Assembly (NCBI RefSeq): GCF_029335485.1
Contig: NZ_JARJLM010000360.1
Span: 1 to 47,524, forward strand
Source: Cupriavidus basilensis
GTDB lineage: Bacteria > Pseudomonadota > Gammaproteobacteria > Burkholderiales > Burkholderiaceae
DNA length: 47,524 nucleotides
Direction of reading: 5' to 3'
The notes below the pieces were generated by a model that had not been told where the DNA came from, did not search any database, and worked only from the letters and a program-made list of their open reading frames with translations. Within the stretch, counting starts at the first letter, position 1; each line of letters opens with the position of its first letter. Shown here in pieces: positions 30,747 through 39,818 of this stretch. Both the position numbers and the translations under genes were made by a program.

Positions 30747-31625
30747 ATGCCGAGAAAGCTGGAGGGGTATGTTTTTCTGACGCTGGCCATGGTGCTGGTC
30801 GGCAGCACCGTGGTCGCAAGCAAGATCATTGCCGGCGGCCTGCCGCCGTTCACGGCGACCGCGCTCAGGTTCGCGATCGCGCTGCCATGTTTCCTGGTGG
30901 CGATGCGGCTGACCGGTGCATCATGGCCAAGGCCCGGCGGACGCGACCGGATCATGCTGGCCGTGCAGGCCGCGGCGGGCAGCGTCGGCTATACGACCCT
31001 GCTGATCTCCGGCCTGCGCCTGACCTCGGCCACGGATGCCGGCGTCATCATCGGCACGCTGCCCGTCGTCTCGGCAATGATCGCCATCGTGCTGCTGCGC
31101 GAGCGGCCCCATCGCTTCCTGCTGCTGGCCATCGGGCTGGCCACCGCGGGCGTTGTCGCGGTGGCCTTTCCGTCCGGGTCCGGCAGCGCCCGCTCCTTTC
31201 TCGGCAATGCCCTGATCCTTGGCGCGGTCGCTTGCGAAGGCCTGTTCATCCTGCTGAACCGGCGCCTCGATCAAGCCATCCCGCCGCTGGCGCTGTCGGC
31301 CATCATGACCGGCATCGGCCTGGCTGCTTCGACGCTGTTCGCGGTCTTCGAGGCGCCCTGGGCAGCCGGCTTCCCGGCGCAGGCCGTAGCCGCAGTCGTC
31401 TATTACGCGCTCGTGCCTACCGTCGGCGGCTTTCTGTTCTGGTATGCGGGATCGGCGCGCACGAGCGGTACCGAGGCCGCGCTCTTCACCGCGCTTGCAC
31501 CCGTGTCGGCGGTCATCCTGGCCATGGTCCTGCTGGGCGAGCAGGTGCGCCTGGCCCAGGTGGCCGGGATCGGCTGCGTGCTGGTGGCCGTCGCGAGCCT
31601 GGTATTGACACGCCGGCCAGGCTGA
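30747..31625 (+). CDS. EamA/DMT-superfamily transporter
   Basis: 292 residues with ten predicted membrane helices in two EamA repeats. The first begins VFLTLAMVLVGSTVVASKII; the second carries EGLFILLNRRLDQAIPPL and ends LGEQVRLAQVAGIGCVLVA. Such carriers usually export amino acids or other metabolites; the substrate is not predictable. The start MPRKLEGY follows GGGAG. Probably regulated by the preceding AraC-type gene. Confidence 0.85.
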   Translation: MPRKLEGYVFLTLAMVLVGSTVVASKIIAGGLPPFTATALRFAIALPCFLVAMRLTGASWPRPGGRDRIMLAVQAAAGSVGYTTLLISGLRLTSATDAGVIIGTLPVVSAMIAIVLLRERPHRFLLLAIGLATAGVVAVAFPSGSGSARSFLGNALILGAVACEGLFILLNRRLDQAIPPLALSAIMTGIGLAASTLFAVFEAPWAAGFPAQAVAAVVYYALVPTVGGFLFWYAGSARTSGTEAALFTALAPVSAVILAMVLLGEQVRLAQVAGIGCVLVAVASLVLTRRPG

Positions 31626-31654
31626 GGCGCGGTGCTCTTGCTATCATCGGTCCC

Positions 31655-32059
31655 ATGCTGCCCGACCTCGCCATCCCCCACACGGAATATGAAATCACTG
31701 CAATCCGCGCGCAAGGCGCTGGCGGGCAGAATATCAACAAGGTGTCCAACGCGGTCCACCTGCGTTTCGATATCGGCGCTTCGTCGCTCGAGGAAGGGCA
31801 CAAGGCGCGCCTGATGCAGCTCCACGACCATCGCATCACGCGCGATGGCGTGGTGGTGATCAAGGCGCAACAGCATCGCAGCCTGGAGATGAACCGCGAG
31901 GAAGCCGTGCGGCGCCTGCACGAACTGGTGCGCAGCGTGGCCGTGCCGCCGCGCACGCGCCGTCCCACGCGGCCGACCTTCGGGTCGAGGATGCGGCGCC
32001 TCGAAGGCAAGAGCCAGCGCAGCCAGGTCAAGGCGCAGCGCGGCAAAGTGCTGGACTGA
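31655..32059 (+). CDS. arfB: Alternative ribosome-rescue factor ArfB (YaeJ)
   Basis: 134 residues: a short RF-1-like domain with the GGQ motif (AQGAGGQNINKVSNAVHL, Gly23-Gly24-Gln25), and no stop-codon recognition domain. A basic C-terminal tail (RPTFGSRMRRLEGKSQRSQVKAQRGK) enters the mRNA channel in this family. It releases nascent chains from stalled ribosomes by hydrolysing peptidyl-tRNA. No good ribosome site is visible. It follows the DMT gene by 29 bases. Confidence 0.92.
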   Translation: MLPDLAIPHTEYEITAIRAQGAGGQNINKVSNAVHLRFDIGASSLEEGHKARLMQLHDHRITRDGVVVIKAQQHRSLEMNREEAVRRLHELVRSVAVPPRTRRPTRPTFGSRMRRLEGKSQRSQVKAQRGKVLD

Positions 32060-32142
32060 GCGCGTACCCGTCCCTGCGCGCGCATCCCCCGCCGGCGACG
32101 GTGGCGGCCGGCCATGCGAGGGCTGGCTCGAGCGGACCGCGT

Positions 32143-33519
32143 TCAGGCCGCCAGCGGCAGGCGCACGGTCAATGTGACGCCACGCCCCCCAATGCCCGCG
32201 CTCAGGCCCACCTGGCCCTGCGCCGCCAGCACGATCTCCTTGACGATGGCAAGCCCCAGGCCGCTGCCTTCCTGGTCAGGCAGCGCGTTGCGATAGAAAC
32301 GCTCGAACACCCTGGACCGCGCTTCGGCGGGAATGCCGGGACCGTTGTCGCTCACCGCGAGGACGGCGCGTCCCGCCTCGAGCGCCAGGGCCACGGTGAC
32401 CTGGCCGTGCACCGGCGTGTAGCGGATCGCGTTGTCGACCAGGTTGGACACCACCGCGGCCATCATCCATTCGTTGACGCCTACCCGCGCGCTGTCGACC
32501 GCCAGTTCGGCGCCCAGGTCGATGCCTTTGCGCTGGGCGAGCACCACCATGTCTTCCAGCACGCCGGTCACCACCGGCACCAGGTCCGCGCCCGGCTGCG
32601 CCGTGCCCGCGCTGCTTGCAGCCTCGGCCTGCGATAGCAGCAGCAACTTGTTGGCGAGGTTGGTCATGGCCTGCGTGCTGCACTCCATCGAGGCGAGGGT
32701 CTCGCGCAGCCTGGTGACGTCGTCCACGCGCGCGGCGAACTGCAGCTGCGCGCCCAGCACTGCGAGCGGCGTGCGGATCTGGTGCGCGGCATCGGCGATA
32801 AAGCGCTTTTGCTGGCACACATAGTCGTTCAGGCGCCGGATGCACTGGTTGATGGCTTCGACGATGGGCCGCAATTCCTGCGGCAGGTCGGCGGCTCCGA
32901 TCGGCACGAGGTCCATCGGCTCGCGTCCCGCCACCTCGTCCTTCACGCGCAGCAGCGGACGCAGTTCGACCGTGAGCCCAAGCATCACCAGCGCCGCCGC
33001 CAGCGCCAGCATCACCATTTCGCGCAGCAGCGCCGGCATGCGCAAGGCGCGTACCAGTTCGTGGTTGCCGATCATCGTCTGTCCCACGGTGACAGTGACC
33101 TTGCGTGCCTGCCCCGAATCGAACATGGTGCGCGACGTTTGCACCACGCGCACCGGCTGCGACTGGAAACGCGAAACATAGAACACGGGGCTGGAGGCGC
33201 CAGCCATCGGCGGCTGCTCGAACACGGGATTGCCGGCCAGGATCTGGCCGCGGTCGTCGACCACGTTGTAGAAGACGTGGTCGGCGTAGGGCGAATCGAA
33301 CAGGGACAGCGCCGACGGCGGCACCTTCACCGTGAGCCGGCCGTCCGCCCAGCCGATATGGCCCGCTATGACGTCGGCCGAAGCCTGCAGCGCGCGGTCC
33401 TGCACGCGGTTGGCGGTATCCACGGCGCCGAGGTAGGACGCGTAGCCGCTGAGGCCGACAAATACCGCCAGCGGCACCAGCAGCCACATCAGCAGCCGTA
33501 CTCGCAGGCTGTGGATCAT
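32143..33519 (-). CDS. TctE-like sensor histidine kinase
   Basis: 458 residues: a membrane helix at about 9-31, a periplasmic 2CSK_N-type sensor domain of about 130 residues (ALQASADVIAGHIGWADGRL, VFYNVVDDRGQILAG), and a second helix at about 167-185. HisKA follows with His246 in IADAAHQIRTPLAVL, then HATPase_c (SNLVDNAIRYTP, DNGPGIPAE, GSGLGLAIV). This sensor type is known from TctE, which responds to carboxylates. Its start overlaps the regulator stop by four bases. The pair is divergent from the ABC importer, its likely target. Confidence 0.9.
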   Translation of the reverse strand: MIHSLRVRLLMWLLVPLAVFVGLSGYASYLGAVDTANRVQDRALQASADVIAGHIGWADGRLTVKVPPSALSLFDSPYADHVFYNVVDDRGQILAGNPVFEQPPMAGASSPVFYVSRFQSQPVRVVQTSRTMFDSGQARKVTVTVGQTMIGNHELVRALRMPALLREMVMLALAAALVMLGLTVELRPLLRVKDEVAGREPMDLVPIGAADLPQELRPIVEAINQCIRRLNDYVCQQKRFIADAAHQIRTPLAVLGAQLQFAARVDDVTRLRETLASMECSTQAMTNLANKLLLLSQAEAASSAGTAQPGADLVPVVTGVLEDMVVLAQRKGIDLGAELAVDSARVGVNEWMMAAVVSNLVDNAIRYTPVHGQVTVALALEAGRAVLAVSDNGPGIPAEARSRVFERFYRNALPDQEGSGLGLAIVKEIVLAAQGQVGLSAGIGGRGVTLTVRLPLAA

Positions 33520-34184
33520 TGCTTCTGCTGCAGCAGGTAGCCCAGGCCGCGCAGCGTCATGATGGTTGCCTGGCAGCCCTCGAGCTTCTTGCGGATCCGG
33601 TGGATATAGATTTCGATGGCGTCTTCGCTGGCCTCTTCCTCGAGTGCGTAGACGCCCTCCATCAGGGTCGCTTTCGACACGGTCTTGCCGAGGCGCATCA
33701 TCAGGATTTCCAGGGCGGTATGCTCTTTGAGCCGCAGCGTCAGCAATTGGCCCGCGACATAGAACTGCCGCGTGTCGGTGTTGTAGGTGAGGTCGCCGCA
33801 CGCCAGCTCGGCCTGCTTCTCCCCGGTCTGACGGCGCGACAGGGCCTTGATGCGCGCTACCAGTTCGCGCACTTCAAAGGGCTTGACGAGGTAGTCGTCG
33901 GCGCCCAGGCCCAGGCACTCCACTTTCTCGTCGACCGAGGCACTGGCGGTAACCACCAGCACCGGCACATTGTTGCGGCGCGCGCGCAGCCGGCGCAGCA
34001 CGTTCTTGCCCGCCAGCCTCGGGATCTGCAGATCGAGCAGCACGACGTCGTAGTTCTGCGTCATCAGCAACTGGTCGGCGAACTCGCCATCCTGGGTGGT
34101 ATCGACCATGAACCGCTCTTCCTTCAGCAACCTGGCGAGCCAGTGGATGAGCGAAGCGTTATCTTCGATCAACAAAACCTTCAT
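33516..34184 (-). CDS. TctD-like OmpR-family response regulator
   Basis: 222 residues. Receiver: Glu7/Asp8 pocket, phospho-acceptor Asp51 in VVLLDLQIPRLAGK, Lys101 in YLVKPFEV. The winged helix at about 125-220 has EIYIHRIRKKLEG and ends in TIMTLRGLGYLL. It is transcribed divergently from the ABC importer across a 245-base gap. The importer side of that gap has a good -10 (TAGAAT, 34315-34320) without a matching -35, typical of an activator-dependent promoter. Confidence 0.92.
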   Translation of the reverse strand: MKVLLIEDNASLIHWLARLLKEERFMVDTTQDGEFADQLLMTQNYDVVLLDLQIPRLAGKNVLRRLRARRNNVPVLVVTASASVDEKVECLGLGADDYLVKPFEVRELVARIKALSRRQTGEKQAELACGDLTYNTDTRQFYVAGQLLTLRLKEHTALEILMMRLGKTVSKATLMEGVYALEEEASEDAIEIYIHRIRKKLEGCQATIMTLRGLGYLLQQKQ

Positions 34185-34429
34185 GAACCGCCCCTGGTGG
34201 GAATCTGCTGTTGCCGGGGTCTTCTTTTACCACCGCCCGCCCCCCAGGGGACATCGGGCCGCATCGGGATATTCCCTTAGCGGCGGGGAAAGCTGCGTGA
34301 AGGTTTTCGCTACCTAGAATGTATCGACCCCAACGCTGCGGCTGCGGCGAGCGCGCGGGGGCCTAACGAACAGAGCCCGCCAACGGCCCGGCTGCCAAGA
34401 CCTGGCGCCGCAAAACAAGAGAGACAGAC

Positions 34430-35434
34430 ATGAATCCATACAGGAAGGGCGCACTCGCGCTGATCTTTGCCGCACTTGCGGTCGCCGGCGCGGCCCAGGC
34501 TGCCGACGCAAAGCTGTCGATCATGGTAGGCGGCGCGACCAAGATCATCTACCTGCCAGCCAGGCTGACCGAGCAGCTGGGCTACTTCAAGGAAGAGGGA
34601 CTGGACGTCGAGATCCTTTCGCAACCGGCCGGGGTCGACGCCGAAAACGAACTGCTGGCCGGCGCGGTGCACGGCGTGGTGGGCTTCTATGATCACACCA
34701 TCGATCTGCAAAGCAAGGGCAAGGATGTGGAGGCCGTGGTGGTATTCGGCAAGGTGCCGGGCGAGGTGGAGATGGTGGCCACGCGCGCGGCGGGCCAGAT
34801 CAAGAGCATGGCCGATGTGAAAGGCAAGACGCTCGGCGTGACCGGCCTGGGCTCGTCGACCAACTTCCTGACGCAGTACCTGGCCTTCAAGGCCGGCGTT
34901 GCGCCCAGCCAGTACACGGTGCTGCCGGTCGGTGCCGACAACAGCTTCATGGCCGCGATACGCCAGAGCCGCATCGATGCCGGCATGACCACCGAGCCCA
35001 CCATCTCGCAACTGCTCAAGACCGGCGAGGCGCAGGTGCTGGTCGACATGCGCACCGCCGAGGGCACCACCCAGGCGCTGGGTGGCCTCTACCCCGCTTC
35101 CAGCCTCTATATGCAGCGCAGCTGGGTGGAGGGGCACAAGGACCAGGTGCAGAAGCTGGCGCGCGCCTTCGTCAAGACCATGCACTTCATCAAGACCCAC
35201 AGCGCCGAGGAGATCGCGCAGAAGATGCCCAAGGACTACTACGGCAATAACCGCGAGCTCTACGTCAAGGCCCTGGGCGCCTCGCTGGCCATGTTCACGG
35301 ACGACGGCAGGATGCCCGCCGGTGGCCCGGAAACGGTGCTCAAGGTGCTCGCCTCGTTCGATCCGACCGTCAAGGGCAAGCACATCGAACTGGGCCGCAC
35401 GTTTACCAACGAGTTCGTCGACCACGCCAAGTAA
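34430..35434 (+). CDS. NitT/TauT-type ABC importer, substrate-binding protein
   Basis: 334 residues: a Sec signal (ALALIFAALAVAGAAQA), then an NMT1/SsuA-like fold with KLSIMVGGATKIIYLPARLTEQLGYFKEEGLDVE, the usual opening of nitrate/sulfonate/pyrimidine-type binding proteins. GVTGLGSSTNFL and GADNSFMAAIRQSRIDAG are further family segments. Ligand unknown: the signature residues of taurine or nitrate binders cannot be judged by eye. First gene of an import operon with the ATPase and permease. Confidence 0.88.
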   Translation: MNPYRKGALALIFAALAVAGAAQAADAKLSIMVGGATKIIYLPARLTEQLGYFKEEGLDVEILSQPAGVDAENELLAGAVHGVVGFYDHTIDLQSKGKDVEAVVVFGKVPGEVEMVATRAAGQIKSMADVKGKTLGVTGLGSSTNFLTQYLAFKAGVAPSQYTVLPVGADNSFMAAIRQSRIDAGMTTEPTISQLLKTGEAQVLVDMRTAEGTTQALGGLYPASSLYMQRSWVEGHKDQVQKLARAFVKTMHFIKTHSAEEIAQKMPKDYYGNNRELYVKALGASLAMFTDDGRMPAGGPETVLKVLASFDPTVKGKHIELGRTFTNEFVDHAK

Positions 35435-35492
35435 GGCGCCAGGCGAACAACCGGTCCGCGCCGCTGGCGCGCGCGGACTGCAAGGAACCATC

Positions 35493-36290
35493 ATGACCAA
35501 TACCGTGCCGCAAGACGCCCCGGCGATCGAATTCGAGCGGGTCTCCTGCCGCTTTATCGCGCCCGACGGCTCGGCTACCGTGGCCCTGCGCGATTTCTCC
35601 ATGCGCGTGGGCAAGGGCGAGTTCGTCGCCATCGTCGGACCGACGGGATGCGGCAAATCGACCACGCTCAGCCTGATCACCGGCCTGCTCAAGCCGAGCA
35701 CCGGCGAGGTGCGGCTGATGGGCAAGCGCGTGGCCGGCATCGACCCGCGCATCGGCTTCGTGTTCCAGGCCGATGCGGTCTTCCCGTGGCGCTCGGTGCT
35801 GCACAACGTCGCGGCGGGGCCACTGTTCCGCGGCGCCGGCCGCGACCAGGCCTATGGCCTTGCCGAAGAATGGGTGCGCAAGGTCGGGCTGGCCAAGTTC
35901 GCCAATCACTACCCGCACCAGTTGTCGGGCGGCATGCGCAAGCGCGTGGCGCTGGCCCAGACCTTCATCAACAACCCGCAGATCCTGCTGATGGACGAAC
36001 CGTTCAGCGCGCTGGATATGCAGACCCGCACGCTGATGCAGGACGAATTGCTGCAGCTCTGGTCGCAGAACGCCGGCTCGGTGGTGTTCGTCACGCACGA
36101 CCTGGAAGAAGCCATCGCCATGGCCGACCGGGTCTTCGTGCTCACCGCGCGGCCGGCCACCCTCAAGCGGGTTTACGAAATCGACCTGCCGCGCCCGCGC
36201 GTGACGTCGGAAATCCGCTACGACAAGCGCTTTGTCGAACTCTCGCGCGAGATCTGGGCCGATCTGCGCGAAGAAGTCCACATCGACTGA
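35493..36290 (+). CDS. NitT/TauT-type ABC importer, ATPase
   Basis: 265 residues. Walker A GPTGCGKST (49-57), Q-loop FVFQADAVFPW, signature LSGGMRKRVALAQ (144-156), Walker B ILLMDEPFSALD (164-175), H-loop VFVTHDLEEA. The SsuB/TauB/NrtD-type C-terminus includes VYEIDLPRPR. The AAGGAACC ribosome site supports this ATG. It lies 58 bases after the binding-protein gene and 38 bases before the permease. Confidence 0.93.
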   Translation: MTNTVPQDAPAIEFERVSCRFIAPDGSATVALRDFSMRVGKGEFVAIVGPTGCGKSTTLSLITGLLKPSTGEVRLMGKRVAGIDPRIGFVFQADAVFPWRSVLHNVAAGPLFRGAGRDQAYGLAEEWVRKVGLAKFANHYPHQLSGGMRKRVALAQTFINNPQILLMDEPFSALDMQTRTLMQDELLQLWSQNAGSVVFVTHDLEEAIAMADRVFVLTARPATLKRVYEIDLPRPRVTSEIRYDKRFVELSREIWADLREEVHID

Positions 36291-36328
36291 TTCAGCGGAT
36301 ACAGCGCCGCCAACCGTAGCCAACGCCA

Positions 36329-36355
36329 ATGCAAATGCAAATGCAAATGAACATG
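36329..36355 (+). repeat. Hexanucleotide repeat at the permease start codon
   Basis: ATG followed by three exact CAAATG units (36332-36349) and AACATG, flanked upstream by CCAATG. Each unit adds an in-frame Gln-Met. Copy-number change would alter start-codon number and the 5' spacing, not the frame. Confidence 0.7.
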
Positions 36356-37198
36356 GAAGCAAACACGGCCCTTGCCGACGAACTCGACGCCTTCGAACGG
36401 GATGCCAGGCAGGCCATGCGCCGGCGCCGCCAGCTGATCATCACCCTGCGCATCGCCCTGCTGGTGGTGGTGCTGGGCGGCTGGGAACTGGCGGGACGGC
36501 TGCACTGGATCGACCCCTTCTTCTTCTCCATGCCTTCGCTGATCGCCGATCAGATCTACGACTGGTTCGTCAACGGTACTTCGCAGGGGCCGCTGCTGGC
36601 CCAGGTGGCGGTCACGCTGGAGGAGACCGGGCTGGGCTTCCTGATCGGCTCGGTCGCCGGCGTGATCTGCGGCATCGTGCTCGGGCGCAATAAGCTGCTG
36701 GCCGATGTGTTCAGCATCTACATCCAGATTGCCAATTCCATCCCGCGCGTGGTGCTCGGCTCGATCTTCGTGATCGCGCTGGGTCTGGGCATGGCCTCCA
36801 AGGTCGCGCTGGCGGTGGTGATGGTGTTCTTCGTGGTGTTCGGCAATGCCTTCCAGGGCGTGCGCGAAGCCGACCGCTACCTGATCGCCAATGCGCAGAT
36901 CCTCGGTGCGTCCAAACGGCAACTGACCTTCGCCGTGGTGGTGCCGTCGGCGTTGAGCTGGATCCTGGCCAGCCTGCACGTCAGCTTCGGCTTCGCGCTG
37001 GTCGGCGCCGTGGTCGGCGAGTTCCTGGGCTCCAAGCAAGGCATCGGCCTGCTGATCGCCACCGCGCAGGGCGCCTTCAATGCCAGCGGCGTGTTTGCCG
37101 CCATGATCGTGCTGGCGGTGGTGGCGCTTGCCGCCGACTTCCTGCTGACCACGCTGGAGAATCACCTGCTCAAATGGAGGCCCGGCAACCTGGCCTGA
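36329..37198 (+). CDS. NitT/TauT-type ABC importer, permease
   Basis: 289 residues with about six membrane helices. The EAA-type loop is NAQILGASKRQLTFAVVVPSALSWI (split across 215-240). The N-terminus is odd: MQMQMQMNM, encoded by CAAATG repeats, offers five in-frame ATG starts and no clear Shine-Dalgarno. The hydrophobic part starts near residue 38, after a charged cytoplasmic stretch (ERDARQAMRRRRQ). Last gene of the importer; a terminator lies 62 bases after its stop. Confidence 0.9.
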   Translation: MQMQMQMNMEANTALADELDAFERDARQAMRRRRQLIITLRIALLVVVLGGWELAGRLHWIDPFFFSMPSLIADQIYDWFVNGTSQGPLLAQVAVTLEETGLGFLIGSVAGVICGIVLGRNKLLADVFSIYIQIANSIPRVVLGSIFVIALGLGMASKVALAVVMVFFVVFGNAFQGVREADRYLIANAQILGASKRQLTFAVVVPSALSWILASLHVSFGFALVGAVVGEFLGSKQGIGLLIATAQGAFNASGVFAAMIVLAVVALAADFLLTTLENHLLKWRPGNLA

Positions 37199-37260
37199 GC
37201 TCTGCGTCGCGGCGGCGCACCGCCATATCGCTACGCACGCGCGGGGACGCTATCTCCCTT

Positions 37261-37294
37261 GCCCACGCCGGCTCCCCGTCGGCGTGGGCTTTTT
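37261..37294 (+). terminator. Intrinsic terminator of the ABC importer operon
   Basis: GCCCACGCCG pairs perfectly with CGGCGTGGGC around a 9-base loop, then T5. Confidence 0.85.
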
Positions 37295-37440
37295 GCTTTG
37301 GTTTGCCGGACTGCCGCGAGCGCCCGCCCCCTTCCTTTATGGAGAGAGGGGCGGTTTGGCCAGGGGCCACTGCAAGCGAAGCCTACGCTCTGGTCCGGCA
37401 CGGCGGCGCGGCGCAGTGTCCACCCTCCCGCACCAGGACG

Positions 37441-37464
37441 AAAAAAACCCGGCTTGTGGCCGGG
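37441..37464 (-). terminator. Intrinsic terminator of the porin gene
   Basis: The minus strand reads CCCGGC-CACAA-GCCGGG then T7, 57 bases past the porin stop codon. Confidence 0.85.
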
Positions 37465-37520
37465 ACAAGGAAAGTCTGGAACCCGGCGCGCGCCGCGAGG
37501 CACGCGCCGATGCAGCTGGA

Positions 37521-38645
37521 TCAGAAGCGCGTGCGCATGCCCACCGCGAACTCGCTCTGGTGCGCGAAGCCGTTGGACTGCGCGGCGTGATAGCCATGCT
37601 GCAGGAACATGTAGTCGGCAGCCAGGTAGACCTCGGTGCGTTTGGAGAAGTGGTAGAAGATCGAGCCGTAGATGGTGTTCTTGCGGCCGCTGTCGGTCGC
37701 GGTCGAACCAGCGGTGTTGCCGTACGCGTTGATGGTGAAGCCGTCGGCATTGAGCGCGGCATTGCCGGCCTTCATCATCTGGTAGCCGATCTCGTAGTCG
37801 AAGGGACCGGCAGGATCGACCTTGAGCGACACCGTGTAGGCGTCGTCCTTGCGCTGGCCCAGGGCGCCCTGTTCGGCGGTGTAGTGGAAATAACCGGCGC
37901 TGGCGCGCACGATGTCCCACACATAATTGCCGCCGGCGGAATAGGTACGGTTGCGCTGGCCATTGACGTTGGCCTGGGTGAAGAAGCTGGAGACGTGGAA
38001 ATTGCCGCCGTTGTAGCCGAGGGTGACGGTTTCCGTGGTGTTGCGCGACGGCGCGCCCGGTACTTCGCCGAACTGATAGCCCGCGCCGGCGGTCAGGCCG
38101 TTGTCGAACAGTTTCTTCCACACCACGCCGTTGTCCATGCGGGTGCCGGTGGCGCTGCCGGCGTAGAACACCAGTTGCTTGAAGTTGTTGTTGTTGGTGT
38201 AGCCGCCTTCCTCGGTCGTGATCGCGGCCGGGCCGTAGGGGTCGCCATAGAGGCCCGAAGCCATCGGGTCGCGTCCGAGCGCGTTCTGGCGGCCGAAGGT
38301 CAGCTTGCCGAAGACATCGCTGTTGATGCCGACCCAGGCGTCGCGGTTGAACAGCACGCCGGGCGTATCCATCGCACCGTTGTAGCTCTGGAACTCGCTC
38401 TCCAGCTTGAAGATCACCTTGGTGCCGAAGCCGATGTCCTCCGCGCCGGTCAGGCCCCAGCGGTTGCCGCTGAACCATGCCGGCTGGTGGTAGCCGGTCA
38501 GGCGGTGGCCGCTTGCATCGGCGTTGCTGATGGTGCTGATGGTGGTGTCGATGAGACCATAGAGCGTCACGTTCGATTGTGCATTGGCGTGGCCGGCACA
38601 GGCCGCGCCGATCGCCAGCGCGAGGGCTGTGTGTTTCGTTTTCAA
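37521..38645 (-). CDS. General bacterial outer-membrane porin (OmpC-like, Gram-negative porin family 4)
   Basis: 374 residues: a signal peptide (KTKHTALALAIGAACAGHANA), then SNVTLYGLIDTTIS, the classic start of betaproteobacterial trimeric porins. Alternating beta-strand sequence and GNRWGLTGAEDIGFGTKVIFKLE follow, ending FAVGMRTRF with the C-terminal phenylalanine needed for barrel insertion. The start appears to be TTG at 38645: GAGGAG lies six bases before it, and no ATG/GTG gives a normal signal. It converges with the ABC importer operon and could admit its substrate. Confidence 0.92.
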   Translation of the reverse strand: MKTKHTALALAIGAACAGHANAQSNVTLYGLIDTTISTISNADASGHRLTGYHQPAWFSGNRWGLTGAEDIGFGTKVIFKLESEFQSYNGAMDTPGVLFNRDAWVGINSDVFGKLTFGRQNALGRDPMASGLYGDPYGPAAITTEEGGYTNNNNFKQLVFYAGSATGTRMDNGVVWKKLFDNGLTAGAGYQFGEVPGAPSRNTTETVTLGYNGGNFHVSSFFTQANVNGQRNRTYSAGGNYVWDIVRASAGYFHYTAEQGALGQRKDDAYTVSLKVDPAGPFDYEIGYQMMKAGNAALNADGFTINAYGNTAGSTATDSGRKNTIYGSIFYHFSKRTEVYLAADYMFLQHGYHAAQSNGFAHQSEFAVGMRTRF

Positions 38646-38823
38646 GATGATCTCCTCGGGGCTTGCTAGTCTTGTCGATGTTTCGAGGCTGCCCGCGGAT
38701 CGGACGCGCGTCCGGCCTGTGAGCAAGCCTGTGCATCGTAGTCATGGCAAGCCTTCACCCAGCTTTCCCGCTGTTGCGTGGCGGGCTCAGGGGAAACACT
38801 GAGGAATGGGGCAAGGCGGGGAT

Positions 38824-39756
38824 TCAGGCGTTCGATATCCGCCTGGCGAACGCAGCCGCATCGGCCAGCGCACGCCGGGCTTCCGGCAGGAAGGGATGGT
38901 AGAGCTGCCACACGTGCGGCACGCCGCGCCAGATATGCAGCTCGGCATTGCCGCCGGCCGCCCTGGCGCGTTCGACCAGCCGGCGAGAGTCGTCGAGCAG
39001 CACTTCCTTGTCGCTGGCCTGCACATAGAGCGGCGGCAGCGCCGCCAGCGCGGCCGGGTCGGCGTACAGCGGCGACGCCAGCGGATCGGTGGCCGCGGCG
39101 TTGCCAAGATACAGGCGGGCGGCGCGGCCGATCGACTCGCCGTGAAACATCACATCGTGACGATCGTTGCTGCGCAGGGTCGCGCCGGTGGCGGCCAGGT
39201 CCGTCCACGGCGAGAACAGCAGCGCGCCGCTGGGCAGGGGCATGCCGCGCGCGCGCAGCGCCAGCAAGGTCGCCAGCGCCAGCCCGCCACCGGCGGAGTC
39301 GCCCGCGATGACGAGGTGTCCCGGGGAAATGCCGCGTGCCAGCAAGGCCGCGTAGGCATCCACCGCGTCGTCGAGCGCGGCGGGGAAGGGATGCTCGGGC
39401 GCCAGCCGGTAGTCCAGCGAGAACACCTGCATGCCGGCCATGCGCGCCAGCGCCAGCGTCAGCGGACGGTGCGTCTGGGGCGTGCAGAAATAGTAGCCGC
39501 CGCCGTGCAGGTAGAACAGCGTGGGGACGTCCGCATTCGCTCCGGCCCGCGCCTGCGCCGCCTCGCGGCGGGTCCATTCTCCCGGCAGCGCGGCTTCCCC
39601 GGAGCGCTCGATGCGCCAGCCCGCCGGCACGCGCGCGTCGTGGCCGAACCGCGCCATCGCGCGGCGGGTGCCGGCCACGTCGATCTGCCCGGGCGGCGCG
39701 CCGCGTTTCAGGCGCTTGCGCAATCCATAGGACAGCAACAGGTTCTGCAGGCTCAT
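38824..39756 (-). CDS. Alpha/beta hydrolase, HSL-type esterase
   Basis: 310 residues of the hormone-sensitive-lipase group (family IV). The oxyanion motif HGGGYYF begins at His84, the nucleophile is Ser154 in AGDSAGGG, the acid lies in LLDDS near residue 255, and His281 in RGVPHVW completes the triad. It lies downstream of the TetR gene on the same strand (62 bases), hence probably co-transcribed with the repressor and divergent from the P450. An ester or lactone substrate is likely; identity unknown. Confidence 0.9.
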   Translation of the reverse strand: MSLQNLLLSYGLRKRLKRGAPPGQIDVAGTRRAMARFGHDARVPAGWRIERSGEAALPGEWTRREAAQARAGANADVPTLFYLHGGGYYFCTPQTHRPLTLALARMAGMQVFSLDYRLAPEHPFPAALDDAVDAYAALLARGISPGHLVIAGDSAGGGLALATLLALRARGMPLPSGALLFSPWTDLAATGATLRSNDRHDVMFHGESIGRAARLYLGNAAATDPLASPLYADPAALAALPPLYVQASDKEVLLDDSRRLVERARAAGGNAELHIWRGVPHVWQLYHPFLPEARRALADAAAFARRISNA

Positions 39757-39818
39757 CGGGCTTCCTTGCTCCGTGATCGGGACTCGGTGTCGGTGCGCGG
39801 TGCTCGTGATTGCCGCGC

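Noticed and set aside
36329-36355. Frame-switching phase variation of the permease
   Set aside because: The unit is six bases, so gain or loss keeps the frame; only start-codon number or spacing could change.
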